In this document: positions 21,823-33,148 of the stretch, piece by piece
Layout: each line of letters opens with the position of its first letter
Numbering within the stretch: position 1 is the first letter of the stretch
NCBI RefSeq assembly: GCF_030052815.1
Contig: NC_079501.1
Location: forward strand, 97,604,190 to 97,668,189
Direction: 5' to 3'
From: Hevea brasiliensis
Taxonomy: Eukaryota; Streptophyta; Magnoliopsida; Malpighiales; Euphorbiaceae
Length of the DNA stretch: 64,000 nucleotides
Notes under the pieces: generated by a model
What the model saw: only the letters and a program-made list of their open reading frames with translations
What the model was told of the DNA's origin: nothing
The model's database searches: none
Program-made: the position numbers and the translations under genes

Positions 21823-24800
21823 TACCCCTCTGTAAGGCATAACATAATCCCGTAGAATACCTAATGAACTACCAAACTTCACCTACCGATAACTCATTAA
21901 GTACCCTACAAGGGATTTTAAAATAATTTTCTTACTTTTATAAGTGGTGAGCATTTTCTAATAGATATTAAAATCATTTATTCGAAGTTTTAAAATTAGT
22001 AAAAATTTTTATCCCATTTTATTTTTTTGGCAAATTTTATAGAAATTTCGGCAGAGTGCCATCTGTATTTTGAGAAAACAGTTCTTCAAATACCTGTAAA
22101 AAAGCACTTCCTATGATTTATCTCAACTATTTCATCAATGCCACAATCAATCCCAACAAATTTCAACAATCATCAAAATACTATTAATCAATTTTATTCA
22201 AATTAAAACGAAATACTTCCATTCATATTTCATTAAAGATAAAACAATTTATATACATCATTACAAAAATTTACATTAGGAAAAATCCAAACTAAAATGT
22301 ATTACAAACTTTATACAACTCTATACAACTGCTCATAACCAATTTTACATGTCCATACAGTTACATACATCAAAATAGTTTTTACAATTAGGGTATAAAA
22401 TATACCCGATAGACTTCAAGGCAGGTAACTCCTCAATCCTCAGCAGCTTACTCTGCTGCTCATCTAAAATCTAAATCTGCGATAGCAATAACAGCCATTG
22501 CTGAGTACTAGAACTCAGTGATGCACAACATACTAAAATAAACTTTATGTGAAATTTAAATCACATTTATTGAAAATTTAAATTGAACATGAGCAATACA
22601 TTCAAAACATGACTTATAAAATTTTAATCCAAACAATTTCATTTCAAAAGTCTCAAAACACATTTCATAAAAATACACAGTTATATCATGCCATTCGAAA
22701 CAAATATAATCTCAATAGCCAGAGGCTAAGGAGAAGTCACATCACAAGGCTAGCTAGCTCAAATATATGGATATTCATTCATTTTCTTCTTCTACTGGCA
22801 CACACCTCAACACTTCAGCTAAAGAAGGAATCAAAATTCAAAACTGATTACCCCCACTAGTCATGCTAGTGAGGTGTTCAAATATATGGTCATGACACTG
22901 TGGTTTTAAAACTTATCTTAATAATTTACTAAATATTGCCAATTCAAATATACACAAATAAACTTTCAACAATTCAAAGCAAAAGTAAAATACACATTTC
23001 ATGCACTTGTAAATGAATTTTAAAGCATGTTGATGTTGTGCACAAACCTTAAGCGAGTTGCCTCTTGGCCTTGACTCGATTCCTCGGGTTCTTTCCCGGT
23101 GTTCTTTTCCATTGAAACACACAGTTTCACAGTGTTTCAGTATCATAACTCATCATTAATCTAAAAATAAATTCAAATTTACTTATACCTAGCTTAAATA
23201 TGCTAAAATTGACGTTCTTTAAAATTTGTGTTTCGGGGTTACTATTCACGACACTATTCAAGTCAATTTATTGACTTTCTAAGGCTTAATAGGTATGAGA
23301 ATTCCAACTTCACCCACATACCACATTTTGGTTACTAAATTTATTGGTTTTGGTTGTTTACTCAAAATCTAAGTCTTTTAGGCAAATTTGCAAATTTTCA
23401 GTTTTAGTGTCTTATATTGTACTGTTCCATTGGTCATTTTTCTGTTAGAATTTGGCAAAACTTTATTCATAGAAAATGTTCCCTATTGTCTTAACTTTAT
23501 TCTCCTTTTTGAATCACTCCATTTGGAGTTTTTTAGCTCAAGTTATAGCCATTTGAATCATGGCTGCCGGATTGGACTAAACCCAGATTTCTGGGCACCA
23601 AACTGGTTCTGACAGTTTTAGGTCACCAATTTTGGGTGGCTAAATGACTTGGTTAAGGGCATAATTTGGGTTTGTGTTCTTCATGAAAGTTTTAGGTCTA
23701 TATCTCAGCTTTTCACTGGTAAAATTTCAGGTCATTTAGACCTGCCTAGCCCAAGTTATGGCTAAATGAATAAACACTATTCATTTGGTCATTTTTGTAC
23801 AGGTCAGATTGCCTAGGTCCGGATTTGGTCAATTTGTTCACTAGGTTTTGGTCACTTTTTGGGCATGATTCCTAAATGAAAAAATGTTCCATTTTGTGTC
23901 TATTTTCATTCCCAATTGGTCTCATACCAATTGGACTTATAAATTTTCAGTTTTGATCCCTGAAAAGGACCTTGGTCATGCTGCCTGCAACATGTTCCTA
24001 ATCAATCTGAATTTGAACCTAATTCTAACACTTCCAACATACCTCAATTGGTCACAAATGACCATTTTTCAGCTCAAACTAGGTCAAACACACCATTTGA
24101 CCAATTCTCCAATTTTTGGCTTACAAAACCCTAGGTGCCAAAACCCTAACTACACTAATAGTTACATTTAACTAATTCAAAGCATACCAACATCAATCCA
24201 TAGTTTATATTCAATATTCAAATTCAACAACCATTTAAATACATTAAATTCACTCATTTCCAACCTTAAGCTACTGCTGGCCAAATTCCCACTTCCTCCC
24301 CTATCAATTATTTTCTTTTCATTTAAGTTAAAATCTAAGTTAATTAGACTAAACATAAACAATAGGCTACAAATTCCAAGTTTAAATGACTAACCTCAAT
24401 CTTTGATGCCCAATTCTTTAATTCTCTTCTTTTTTCTTTTTCTTTGCTTTTTCAATCTTCTTCTCAAAGCTCAAACACAAGGTTTTATGAAGTGGTTATG
24501 GGAGAAATTAGGGTTTAGTAGAGATTGTAAAGCTTGAAACAAGCTTTAATGGTGAAACAAAAAATGGAGGAGTTAGGGAAGGTGGCTACCGAATTTACAT
24601 GGGAGAGAAGATGAGTTTTTTTTTTGTTTTAATTTTTATGGATTTTGTCTTTTTTAATTTTTAGGTCTTTTATGGTTAATTTTGTGTAATTGAGTTAGTC
24701 AAATATGGTGGGAAAATAAATTTTTGACTTATGATGTCATAATTGTGAGGTGAGGGTGATGTAATAAACTTTTTCTTTTCTTTTCCTTTTTTTTTCATTA

Positions 24801-25304
24801 GTTTTTTAATTTAATTCTTGATCCTGAAATTTTATTTTCTCCAATTTTATTGGACAGTTAGGTCAGGAGTCAGATTCAGAAGTCAATTGACCAAATTGCC
24901 CCTCATCGGTTCGACCCGGTTTATAAATAATTTAATATTTCTTCTGGATCCCTAACCTAATTATTTGACCTGCTTAATAATTCTTTTTCGTGATTTTCTC
25001 TTTTCCACTGTGTTCGCAATAGTCCTAAGGACCGCAGCGTCACATTTTACTGTTCGAAATTTGAGTTTAAATCGACTTTGCAATCCTTACCGAGAAGGTC
25101 ACCCATCGCTGTGACTCTCGGCTTATTTAACCTCTTATTTTCTGTTTTTCTTATTTATATTTAACTAATTGACAATTACTAATTATCTATGTTCAAGGCT
25201 TATCTAGTTATCTTAGATGTGGTTTTAATCCCCTTAATTGTCCGGACCGACACCGGTCACCGGAATAGTGAAATATACCAGGCTATACAAATAGGGGTGT
25301 TACA
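21823..25304 (-). mobile_element. Ty3-like LTR insertion (probable solo LTR), copy A
   Basis: Minus-strand ends are TGTAACACCCC and GGTGTGACA. GGGTT at 21818-21822 and 25305-25309 is a perfect target duplication. It holds no retroelement coding. Copy B at 28868-32004 is its relative: both have the block GTGACCGGTGTCGGTCCGG or a close variant near one end and a CAGAGT...AACAGTTCTT block near the other. Length (3.5 kb) is long for a solo LTR, so a coding-free internal-deletion derivative is also possible. Confidence 0.78.
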
Positions 25305-25533
25305 GGGTTAAGTTCATAATTTGACCTAATATTCTTCATATGAAATTTTCTACCATATCTTAGGTTTACATCGGTTTAAGAATCGCCTCAATTAGAGTTT
25401 TCTAGAGAGAGTTATGGCCATGCAAAGTTTACTGTTCATAACTCGGAGGTTCGGGGTGTTACAATTGTCCTAGCAAAGACACGATAACCACCTGCTAGGT
25501 TATGGTATTAGATACATGGGTGATTGGCTTTAG

Positions 25534-25547
25534 TGCAAGTGGGAGAT
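25534..25547 (+). other. Polypurine tract of the copia element
   Basis: TGCAAGTGGGAGAT directly precedes the TGTTAG start of the 3' LTR and follows the Pol stop codon. Confidence 0.82.
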
Positions 25548-27090
25548 TGTTAGTGTATGTGCACTGCAGCCAATATATTAGTTGCATGTGTGATCACTTA
25601 ATACATGTATATATTTTATTCTTAATAAAAGGCTGCTTTATCTTTAATGTTTAATTTAATTGTAATGAATATTAATTAATAAAGATAAAGTCCATGGGAC
25701 TTATATGCATAGCAGTGGAAATTATAATGTTATTATAATTATGAGATTCCGACTGCATTATAGCATTGTTCCAAAATGTTCCTAGTCAATGTTATATCGA
25801 GATTGGACATTGATATAACTGTTGAGACCAGTACATGTTGCATTCTTTCCTTTATGAAAGGAAGCAGCAGTTCTCATTAAGCTGAGGTATGTGAGATACC
25901 TAGAACCAACGTGTAAGTGCTTGTGGTGACAAGTTTACTGAACTGACCCACACGAGGATTCCATATGGAAGTTTACCTGTGTCTATGGATAGACTCACGT
26001 GACAATCGTATAAATGATCCTTAGATTTGAGACATTAAGTTATCTTATATAGGAATTACTGTATTTTAATACTGCTCACATGTCATTATATATAAGGATA
26101 ACGAATGTGGCAACTGTTGGATATAATATGAACTACGTGGAGATATTTAATTATCAAGATAGAATTCATCACCTTAGGTAATTAAGGAAAATATTTCAAT
26201 TGTTCTTGGCCAGTATGGATTGTTAAATCCTTGCGCAAGGTGAAATAAGATTGAGATATTATTTAATTAATCAATCATACTGGGAGGACAGAAATGATTT
26301 ATACATAGCAGACACATTCCATGCATCAATGTATAAATTGAAATATTATGATGAAGGGATATTAATTACACTGACAGACTGATCACAGAAAGGTTAGTCA
26401 AACCACTTTGACGAATTCTAATATTTGGGTGGTCGTTACACATTGCTAGATGTCAATAATGATTTATAAATATAATTAATCAATTGTAAATTGATGATAA
26501 AATTAAAGTATTAATTTTATTTAATTATATTTGTAGCTAACATATTAGGAGCCTAATGGGTCACACAAATAAGGACTGCAAGTGAGGAATTAAATTGGAT
26601 TATCAAGTTGGACTTGATAAAAATAATTCTAGAGACTTAAGAACTAAAGTATAAATTTTATTTACACTGCTTAATGTCCTAATAATTAAGTGTAGACTTA
26701 ATTTAAAGTTTCTAGAATTATAGAAATTAATTATGTGAATTATAATTCCTATAAGGGGTCAATTTATAATTAGTAAATTTAAAGGATTAAATTTATAATT
26801 ATAAAAAGTTGTTCCCTATGAATAGGGAAGCTTGTCTTCCATTCTTGATAGTGTAAGAAAAAAGAAAAGAGCTAGCACTCAAAAACTCTCAATATTCTCT
26901 AAGAGTGTCTTGGAGAATTTCCTCACAACCGATCTGTGTGGATACCATCAGAGGCCGGACATCTGGACGGCTAGTGGTTTGCCACAACCCGGCCCGGTAG
27001 TAATTTGCTAAATAATAAAACTTTAATTATCACTATTCCATACTTAATTAAAGTTGATCTTGTTTAATTGTGAATTAATGCTTCCTAACA
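25548..27090 (+). repeat. 3' LTR of the copia element (1543 bp)
   Basis: It begins TGTTAGTGTA and ends CTTCCTAACA and shows the empty sites of the insert that splits the 5' LTR. By eye it differs from the 5' LTR by scattered substitutions and one gap of about 15 bases near the end. Confidence 0.93.
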
Positions 27091-27381
27091 GCCATTGCAC
27101 TCCCTTAAAATTTCATCCATGCTATTATACTTTTCTATGATTAATTTCCTCCTCTGCAATACTGAAGCTGCAATAGCATAAGGCAACAAATCATCTGTTG
27201 GTGGCACTCGCTGCCTTATCCTGCTCCATGCTGACTTGCCAATGCCAGCCCTTATGGCTGCCTGATCTGCCCACATCACTTCCCAGACACAAATTATCTG
27301 TTCAAAAGTCAGCTTCCTCCTGAACAGCACCACCGCCATCCTATAAACGAAAAAACAATCCTCAGTCTGGAGCTTCTCCAA
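27091..27381 (-). pseudogene. TBC/RabGAP partial duplicate, 5' part
   Basis: This matches 63376-63668 and encodes, right to left, EKLQTEDCFFVYRM ... EVMWADQAAIRAGIGKSAW ... EKYNSMDEILREC, the end of a TBC domain and following helix. At 27381 similarity stops in mid-exon and unrelated AT-rich DNA follows, so the duplicate lacks the catalytic front of the domain. At 27090 it is cut by the copia LTR; its continuation is 9866-9170. Confidence 0.9.
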
Positions 27382-28500
27382 TTTTATGTTTGATAAGTAA
27401 ATTCACTTCATATAAAATAAATAAATAGATGCAATTATATTAGAATGATATCAAACTAAATGGGTTGAAACAAAATAGAAATTTTGATACTCACATCAAA
27501 CTAAATATATTGAAATAATTTCTACATAATTAATTTATTAAAATTTATGCTAACGAAGTCAAAGAAACAAAACAGTATCCATGCAATAAAGCAACAGGAA
27601 TTTTAATTATTTACCTAATTTATGAATTAAAAATCAATTTTCGATTAAAATCAACAAAATTAGAATAACATAAACAAGAGCTTTTCCAATAGATTTAGTG
27701 GGCTGTGTTGGATTTTTGATCTTGGAATAACGAGAACCAAGCAAAATTTGGGAAGATTAAGAGAAGGAATGAAAATTAGAGCAATGGGCGACGGCGGGAG
27801 AGGGAAAGGCTTTGTTGGACACTCTTTTGTAGGGTTTAAAAAGCTTCTGGACACTTTTTGTGAGGTCAAAATAAGCTTTTTCTTTGATTAATTGTGGGTC
27901 AAAATAAGTTAATAATAAATAATATATGAGAAAAAAATGGTTTAATGGGGCCAAATCTATGCATGTGGGGCCCATTGCTTACCACGTCATCACCTCTAGA
28001 CCACAATTATCTTTGTTCAAAGATGCAAGCATGTTTTCTATTGGCTGGTTCTATACACCAAAGTGTGCATAAGAATTTTCCCTGTTGAGTACAAAAGTTT
28101 AACATTGTTCATTATAAAGAAATATTTAGTTGCTGAACTACAAGTCTTTTGTCCTACATTGGAAATTTTGCTGAAATGGGAGGGGCAGGCAACTTTATAA
28201 AAGGAGAACCCTTTTGTGCTTCTTTAAATGGTTTAAAATTAAAATAAAAAAGAAAGTATTGAGACTTATTTAAATTAAGGTTTTATTTAAATATCTATAA
28301 TGACTTTTTAGTATATAATTTTTCTTTAATTTTAACTTATTTATAACTTAAATGAATCGAGCTTAATCTTGACTTATTTATAATATAAATAAGCTTGAGA
28401 CGAGTTAAACTCGAACGGTAATATAAACCTTGAGCCAAAAATAAAAAAGATAATTAATCCAGTCTTAGTTATTCAAAACTCGGCTCAAGTCGATCTTTTA
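27382..28500. other. AT-rich spacer, no supported gene
   Basis: Only short open frames on the minus strand (27660-27975) without recognisable domains. A locally GC-richer patch near 27785-27810 (GGCGACGGCGGGAGAGG) stands out but carries no clear signal. Confidence 0.6.
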
Positions 28501-28867
28501 TATTTTTTTTTAACATGCTAACTTGCATTAAAAGCCCATAAAAGGGCAAGATGTACGGCTTGGGTCAAGATACAAAAGAGAAAAGGAGGCTAAATCTAAT
28601 GGTTACAGCAAGCCCACCTAATATTCCAAAACCAAACCAAACTCAAACAAATCAAACTGACCCATCCTTAATTAAATAAAACTAACCCACTACCATAACC
28701 TTGCCCACCCTAGAACCCCAGGACAAACAAAGAAGAACCAAATATGCAAACGCCACTAATCACCTCTTTGCTCAACATTGCCGAAAGAAGCTAAATCTGA
28801 TATTGAATCCAAATAAGAAGACCAACATTCCAAAGAGATCAAACATTGTCCATCCCAGATCAATACT
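28501..28867 (-). other. Possible retroposon tail, interrupted by copy B
   Basis: A T-run at 28503-28512 leads into sequence that reads on the minus strand as a 3' end followed by poly(A). The stretch continues at 32005-32300 past copy B. A LINE- or retroposon-derived 3' end is likely but no protein remnant was recognised. Confidence 0.35.
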
Positions 28868-31800
28868 TGTGACACCCCTTAACTGTTTACAGTATAGTCG
28901 AGTAAGATATGTCACACAATATACCGGAACATCCTTTTTTTTTCTCAATCATTTTTATTCTTCCTTAATTTATTTTTATCATAGTTATGAAGTACAATAT
29001 ATTTCATTTAAGTCATTTATTGAAATTATAATTTATTTGAGGTTCCGCAAATTTTATAGAAAATCCGACAGAGTACCGGCTAAAAATGGATAAAACAGTT
29101 CTTTGGAACCTGTGAAAAATACTTCCAAAATTTTCAATCAATCCCAAACTCCATTTCATCAATAAAATCTCAATATTTTTCAACAATATTTCCATTTCTC
29201 ATTCATTCATTACATAGGATATTCATGTACAAGTCATAAATAAATATTCACTTTTTCATTCATAAACATAATTTCCACTATTTACATTGATAATAAAATA
29301 TATTACATGAGTCTCAATTTCATATGATAAAATAAAAGTTAATTACAAAATACCCAAAATGAAACCTAGTGTCCTACCAATACACTGATGTCAGTGAGGT
29401 GACGCGGACACTATGCAGATCTGCAGAAGGTCTCACCTAGTCTACTGGGCTCTCAGTCGGTCTCTCCAGAACCTACACGTAGCAAAAAGCGATGCGCTAA
29501 ACAATAATGCTTAGTGGTGCCAATAATAAAATAAAAAGAAATAACAGAAAGTAAATATACAGTGCATGTTTTGATGTCTTATACAGATAATTTTTCGATC
29601 ATTATTGGTAATCTTATTTATTATGTACCTGTTCTATTCATTATTTCATTAAATTTGTTCACTTTCATTTTTGGTTGCCCAAGTAACCTATACTGGATGA
29701 CTGGACTGGATAAACGGGTAAACTGGCACTGGGTATCAAGTACCTTGGGTCGTCACACCATCGGTCACATATATATCTCCCGGTGTGCAACAGAACAGCT
29801 AATAAGCTGTAATAATATTAGGCACAAGGCCAAGTATCAACATAATGTCAGAATGGCTAAAAGCCATGAAATCATAGAATGGCATAATGCCATGTGCAGT
29901 ATTGCTAACTGAACCCTATTAGCATGCCAACCTATCCAAACCAATCTTGCTAGGTGTACTAGGGCATATTATACTTTTAAATTTTACAATTCTTGAAATT
30001 TAAGTTTAGGTGTTACTATTCATTTCATTAGTTAACTAAAATGTTGACTTTTGCATAGACAATAGGTACATTAGTTCTAATACTCTCAACATACCACATT
30101 TTGCATTCTAAAATTGTTGGTATTGGTTGCTAATACCATTTCTAAGCTTAGTGTTAGTTATTTAAAATTTTCAGATTTCAAGCCTCATGTTTACTATTCC
30201 ATTGGTCATTTGTACAGTAGGAATTTAGCAAAATTGTCTTCATGAAAGTTGTTCCTTATTTTATCTAGTTACATTTCCTTTTTTGAATCACTCCATTTGG
30301 AGTTTTGTAGCTCAAGTTATGGCCTAAAAACCATAACTGGCCGGATTGGACAGAATCCAAAATTATGGGCAAAACTAGTTCTGCCAGATTTAGTAACCTA
30401 AGTTTGGTTGGTAATTTGACTAGGTTATGTTCAAAATTTGGATTTGTATCCTCATGAAAGTTGTAGATTTATGTCTCAGCTTTCTGCTGGTAAAATTTCA
30501 GGTCAATTGGACCTTTCTAAACTGAGTTATAACCAAATGAATAAATACTGTTCATTTGGTCATTTTGCCTAGGTAGAATGCAGGTCACCCGGATTAGGGC
30601 AATTTTTAGGTCAACTTGGTTTGGTTTTCTGGGCAGGCTTTCTATATCAAAGTTGTGCCATTATGTGTCTAGTTTCATGTCTAATTAGCCTTGCACCAAT
30701 TGAACCTCTACAACTCCATTTATAACTGTCAAAACTTGTTGGACTCATGCTCAGTCCTGCAGGTCAGCCAAGGCAGCTCACCCACACTCAATTGCCAAGC
30801 CTCAACTCACTTCATTTCCTCATCATACACAGCCAAATGGTCACTAATTGACCATTTAAACTTTCATTCACTAACACATGAGCAAAACCCTGGGTTTTGC
30901 CCAAACCCTAACTCCATCAACTTCAATTCTTCATCACATGCAATCCATGAATTAAGACATTTAATTCATAATCAATGGCAGACATGGACAACTATAAATT
31001 AATCTAATCAATGAAATCCTAACATACTCTAAGGCTGCCAAAATTTTGAAGAGTGCATACTTATAGTTTTCTTTCCAATTCCTTGCAATTTTTAAGCTCA
31101 ATCAAGTCCTTAAACATATATTGAAAGAAAGGAAGAGAGATTGGTCACTAACCTTTTGAGCAGAATTTTTCCACTCAAAATTCCTTCACTTTCTTTGGCT
31201 TTCTTTGCAGCCAAACACTCGCTCAAGATGTAGAGACAAATTTTGTTGAAGTGGACTTAGGGTTTCAAGTGAGATTTGGGTGGGTTATAAAGCTTGGATA
31301 AGCTTTAATGGTGGTAAGGGTTAGGAGAAGTGTTTCGTTTGGCTGAAGGAAGGAGGAGAACTGAATTTTTTCTTTCTTTTTTTTTGCCCATTTAGTCATT
31401 TTAAATAAGTTAATGCCATGTGTCAAAGTTTGATTGGGTGGGAGGATGTTTAATGACATCATAATGATGTCATAAGTCCAATTTCTTTCATTTTCTTTCC
31501 TTTTTTTGTCTACCTAATTTCAATTTAATTTTTAGCAATATTTATTCATATTTTGTGTCATAATAATTATTTACTTAACTGGACAAGTCGGCCAAAAATC
31601 ATCTCTGAAGACGAAATGACCAAAATGCCCTCCATTGGGCTTAACAGACCAAAATTGTTTGTACCGATTAAAAAATTTTTCTAAGCATTTTCTTGGCATT
31701 CTAATGCCATAGAAACCTCAATGACCCTTATCTGGAGTCCCAAAAATTATTTTATAAATTTTTCCTCAGGTCTAGGGCTCCTAGTTGCAAGAACCGCAAC

Positions 31801-32004
31801 TTTCCACTAGGTTACCCATCGCTAGGCTCATTTAAATTGGTTGTATTTTATTTCTAAAATTTTTAAAATTTTCTTATTAATATTTGAGTTAATTATGGTT
31901 CCTCACTTTAGTTTAAATATTTTTTCGGACGTTCTAGCTGTCCGGACCGACATTGGTCACCGGAACAGTAGAATGTACGGAGTTGCTACAAGGAGGGTGT
32001 TACA
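28868..32004 (-). mobile_element. Ty3-like LTR insertion, copy B
   Basis: Minus-strand ends TGTAACACCCT and GGGTGTCACA; flanks ATACT (28863-28867) and ATACC (32005-32009) give a target duplication with one mismatch. It shares terminal and internal blocks with copy A and contains two degenerate ~200-bp units with the phrase AGCTCAAGTTATGGCC or variants. No coding. Confidence 0.76.
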
Positions 32005-32499
32005 ATACCTCTCAAGCTTAGACCATCCATAATCTCAACCAACATGGAACAGAGCTCTGAAAGCCGAAGGAAGGAGGCTGCCGCAGAGCTCATCGACCTT
32101 CAATGGCCAACAGGATGACCTCCCTAGCCGTAGTTTAGGAGCAAGTTCTGGAGATACCGAATTGCCAAAACAAGTAATATCCTTCAATTAAAATAGAGCA
32201 ACCATATTGACCCAAGAGTAGATAGCACTAAATAGTTCCATAAGCACAAGCAACAAATAACCATACCCATAAAGCTAAACCAACAAACCTAGGATACAAA
32301 CCAACCCAAACCAATGAATAATAGCTTCCTCCTTGCAGAACATCGCCATAAACCCTCACCAGGACATGATCCAAATCTGCAACATACCTTCAAAAATGAA
32401 CTTTACAAAATTAAACAATGGTGGGAAAGGGATCCAAGCCTAGCTGGTGAAATCACTCTCCTTCCCTTGTCCCGAAGGATAGAGGAGGGACACCTAAAG
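32005..32499. other. Flank of copy B, no supported gene
   Basis: This is the right half of the site interrupted by copy B. A plus-strand open frame at 32314-32697 has no recognisable domain and overlaps the dispersed repeat that follows. Confidence 0.5.
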
Positions 32500-32736
32500 T
32501 TAAAGATATGTCATAGTCACATATTTAATTGTACTTTCTCCTTCACTTTTTCACTAAAAATGCTCCTTAATCCCCTGAGCACACGCCATAGAGATTGTCC
32601 TCTCTTTTCACTTTTGTCCTTCTTGCACCATATGCAAGAGATGTTACAGAAATTCTCTTCAATTAATTTAAAATATTCATTTTCTTTTTCATTCTAACTT
32701 TTTGTTCTTTATACTTTTCTTTTAAATTCAATAAAA
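32500..32736 (+). repeat. Dispersed repeat Z, copy 1
   Basis: It shares blocks CCCCTGAGCAC, CTCTCTTTTCACTTTT, ATGCAAGAGATGTT and TTCAATTAATTTAAAATATTC with 44740-44985 (inverted) and 55440-55596 (direct). It ends exactly where the DUF247 N-terminal fragment begins. Confidence 0.85.
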
Positions 32737-32738
32737 CT

Positions 32739-33050
32739 GGTACCGTCATGGTGGATAGGACCGATTGCAATCACCCTTGGTTTATAGTACTTCTCTAATT
32801 TTTTGTTCTCCCACAACATGTATGGAACCCTCTGTATCCGCGTTTTGACAGGCTTTTCACCTGCCTGCTTCAGGGAGTCCAACCTCTCCAGCAAATGCTT
32901 TCCATGGATTATGATATCGCTCAGCTCCTCGGTCACCCCAATGGTTTGGTAACGGCTTCCACTTGCTTCGTCCTCCATATTTATCAGGTCATGGCTTCCA
33001 CATGCTTGATCTGCTTCTGGTTTGACAACCATTGTTGCTTGCACTTCCAT
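32739..33050 (-). pseudogene. DUF247 gene, N-terminal 104 codons (separated half)
   Basis: DUF247 (UPF0481) proteins are plant-specific, usually with a C-terminal membrane segment; some act in self-incompatibility, most are uncharacterised. This minus-strand frame starts MEVQATMVVK and contains the diagnostic front block RIQRVPYMLWENKKLEKYYKP followed by RVIAIGPIHHDG. After ACC at 32739 the homology ends abruptly and repeat Z begins. The missing rest matches in register the plus-strand frame starting at 52137; 104 plus 367 codons give 471, a normal length for the family. A SIRE element starts 98 bp upstream of the ATG. As it stands it can encode only a short truncated product. Confidence 0.85.
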
Positions 33051-33148
33051 AGCGGAAATCGCGTCACTGGAAATTTTGTGTAAGGAATTAAATTCGTATT
33101 TTGCAATTTTGGGATCGATGTAATGCTTGATTAGAATATATATATATA

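Larger units (their letters stand above)
19869..25463 (-). mobile_element. LTR element carrying 5S-rRNA-like promoter sequence
   Basis: On the minus strand it starts TGTAACACCCC (25463) and ends CGATCGTTACA (19869). ATTGT flanks both ends (19864-19868, 25464-25468), a perfect 5-bp target duplication. Without the nested insert at 21823-25304 it is about 2.1 kb: a ~1.75-kb LTR (25463 to 20230), a primer site at 20217-20228, ~160 bp of internal sequence, and the last 188 bp of a second LTR. No protein is encoded. Each LTR end carries a 5S-like segment, as in Cassandra TRIM elements, but this LTR is far longer than Cassandra's usual 250-350 bp. Confidence 0.75.
9867..27090 (+). mobile_element. 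Ty1/copia retrotransposon with nested insertions (17.2 kb)
   Basis: Its LTRs start TGTTAGTGTA and the 3' one ends CTAACA. A tRNA-Met primer site, gag, protease, integrase, RT and RNase H follow in copia order. Removing two nested insertions (10139-12251 in the 5' LTR, 19869-25463 near the RNase H end) leaves about 9.5 kb. It sits in the TBC duplicate with a 5-bp target duplication. Stops and a changed integrase active site show it is inactive. Confidence 0.94.
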
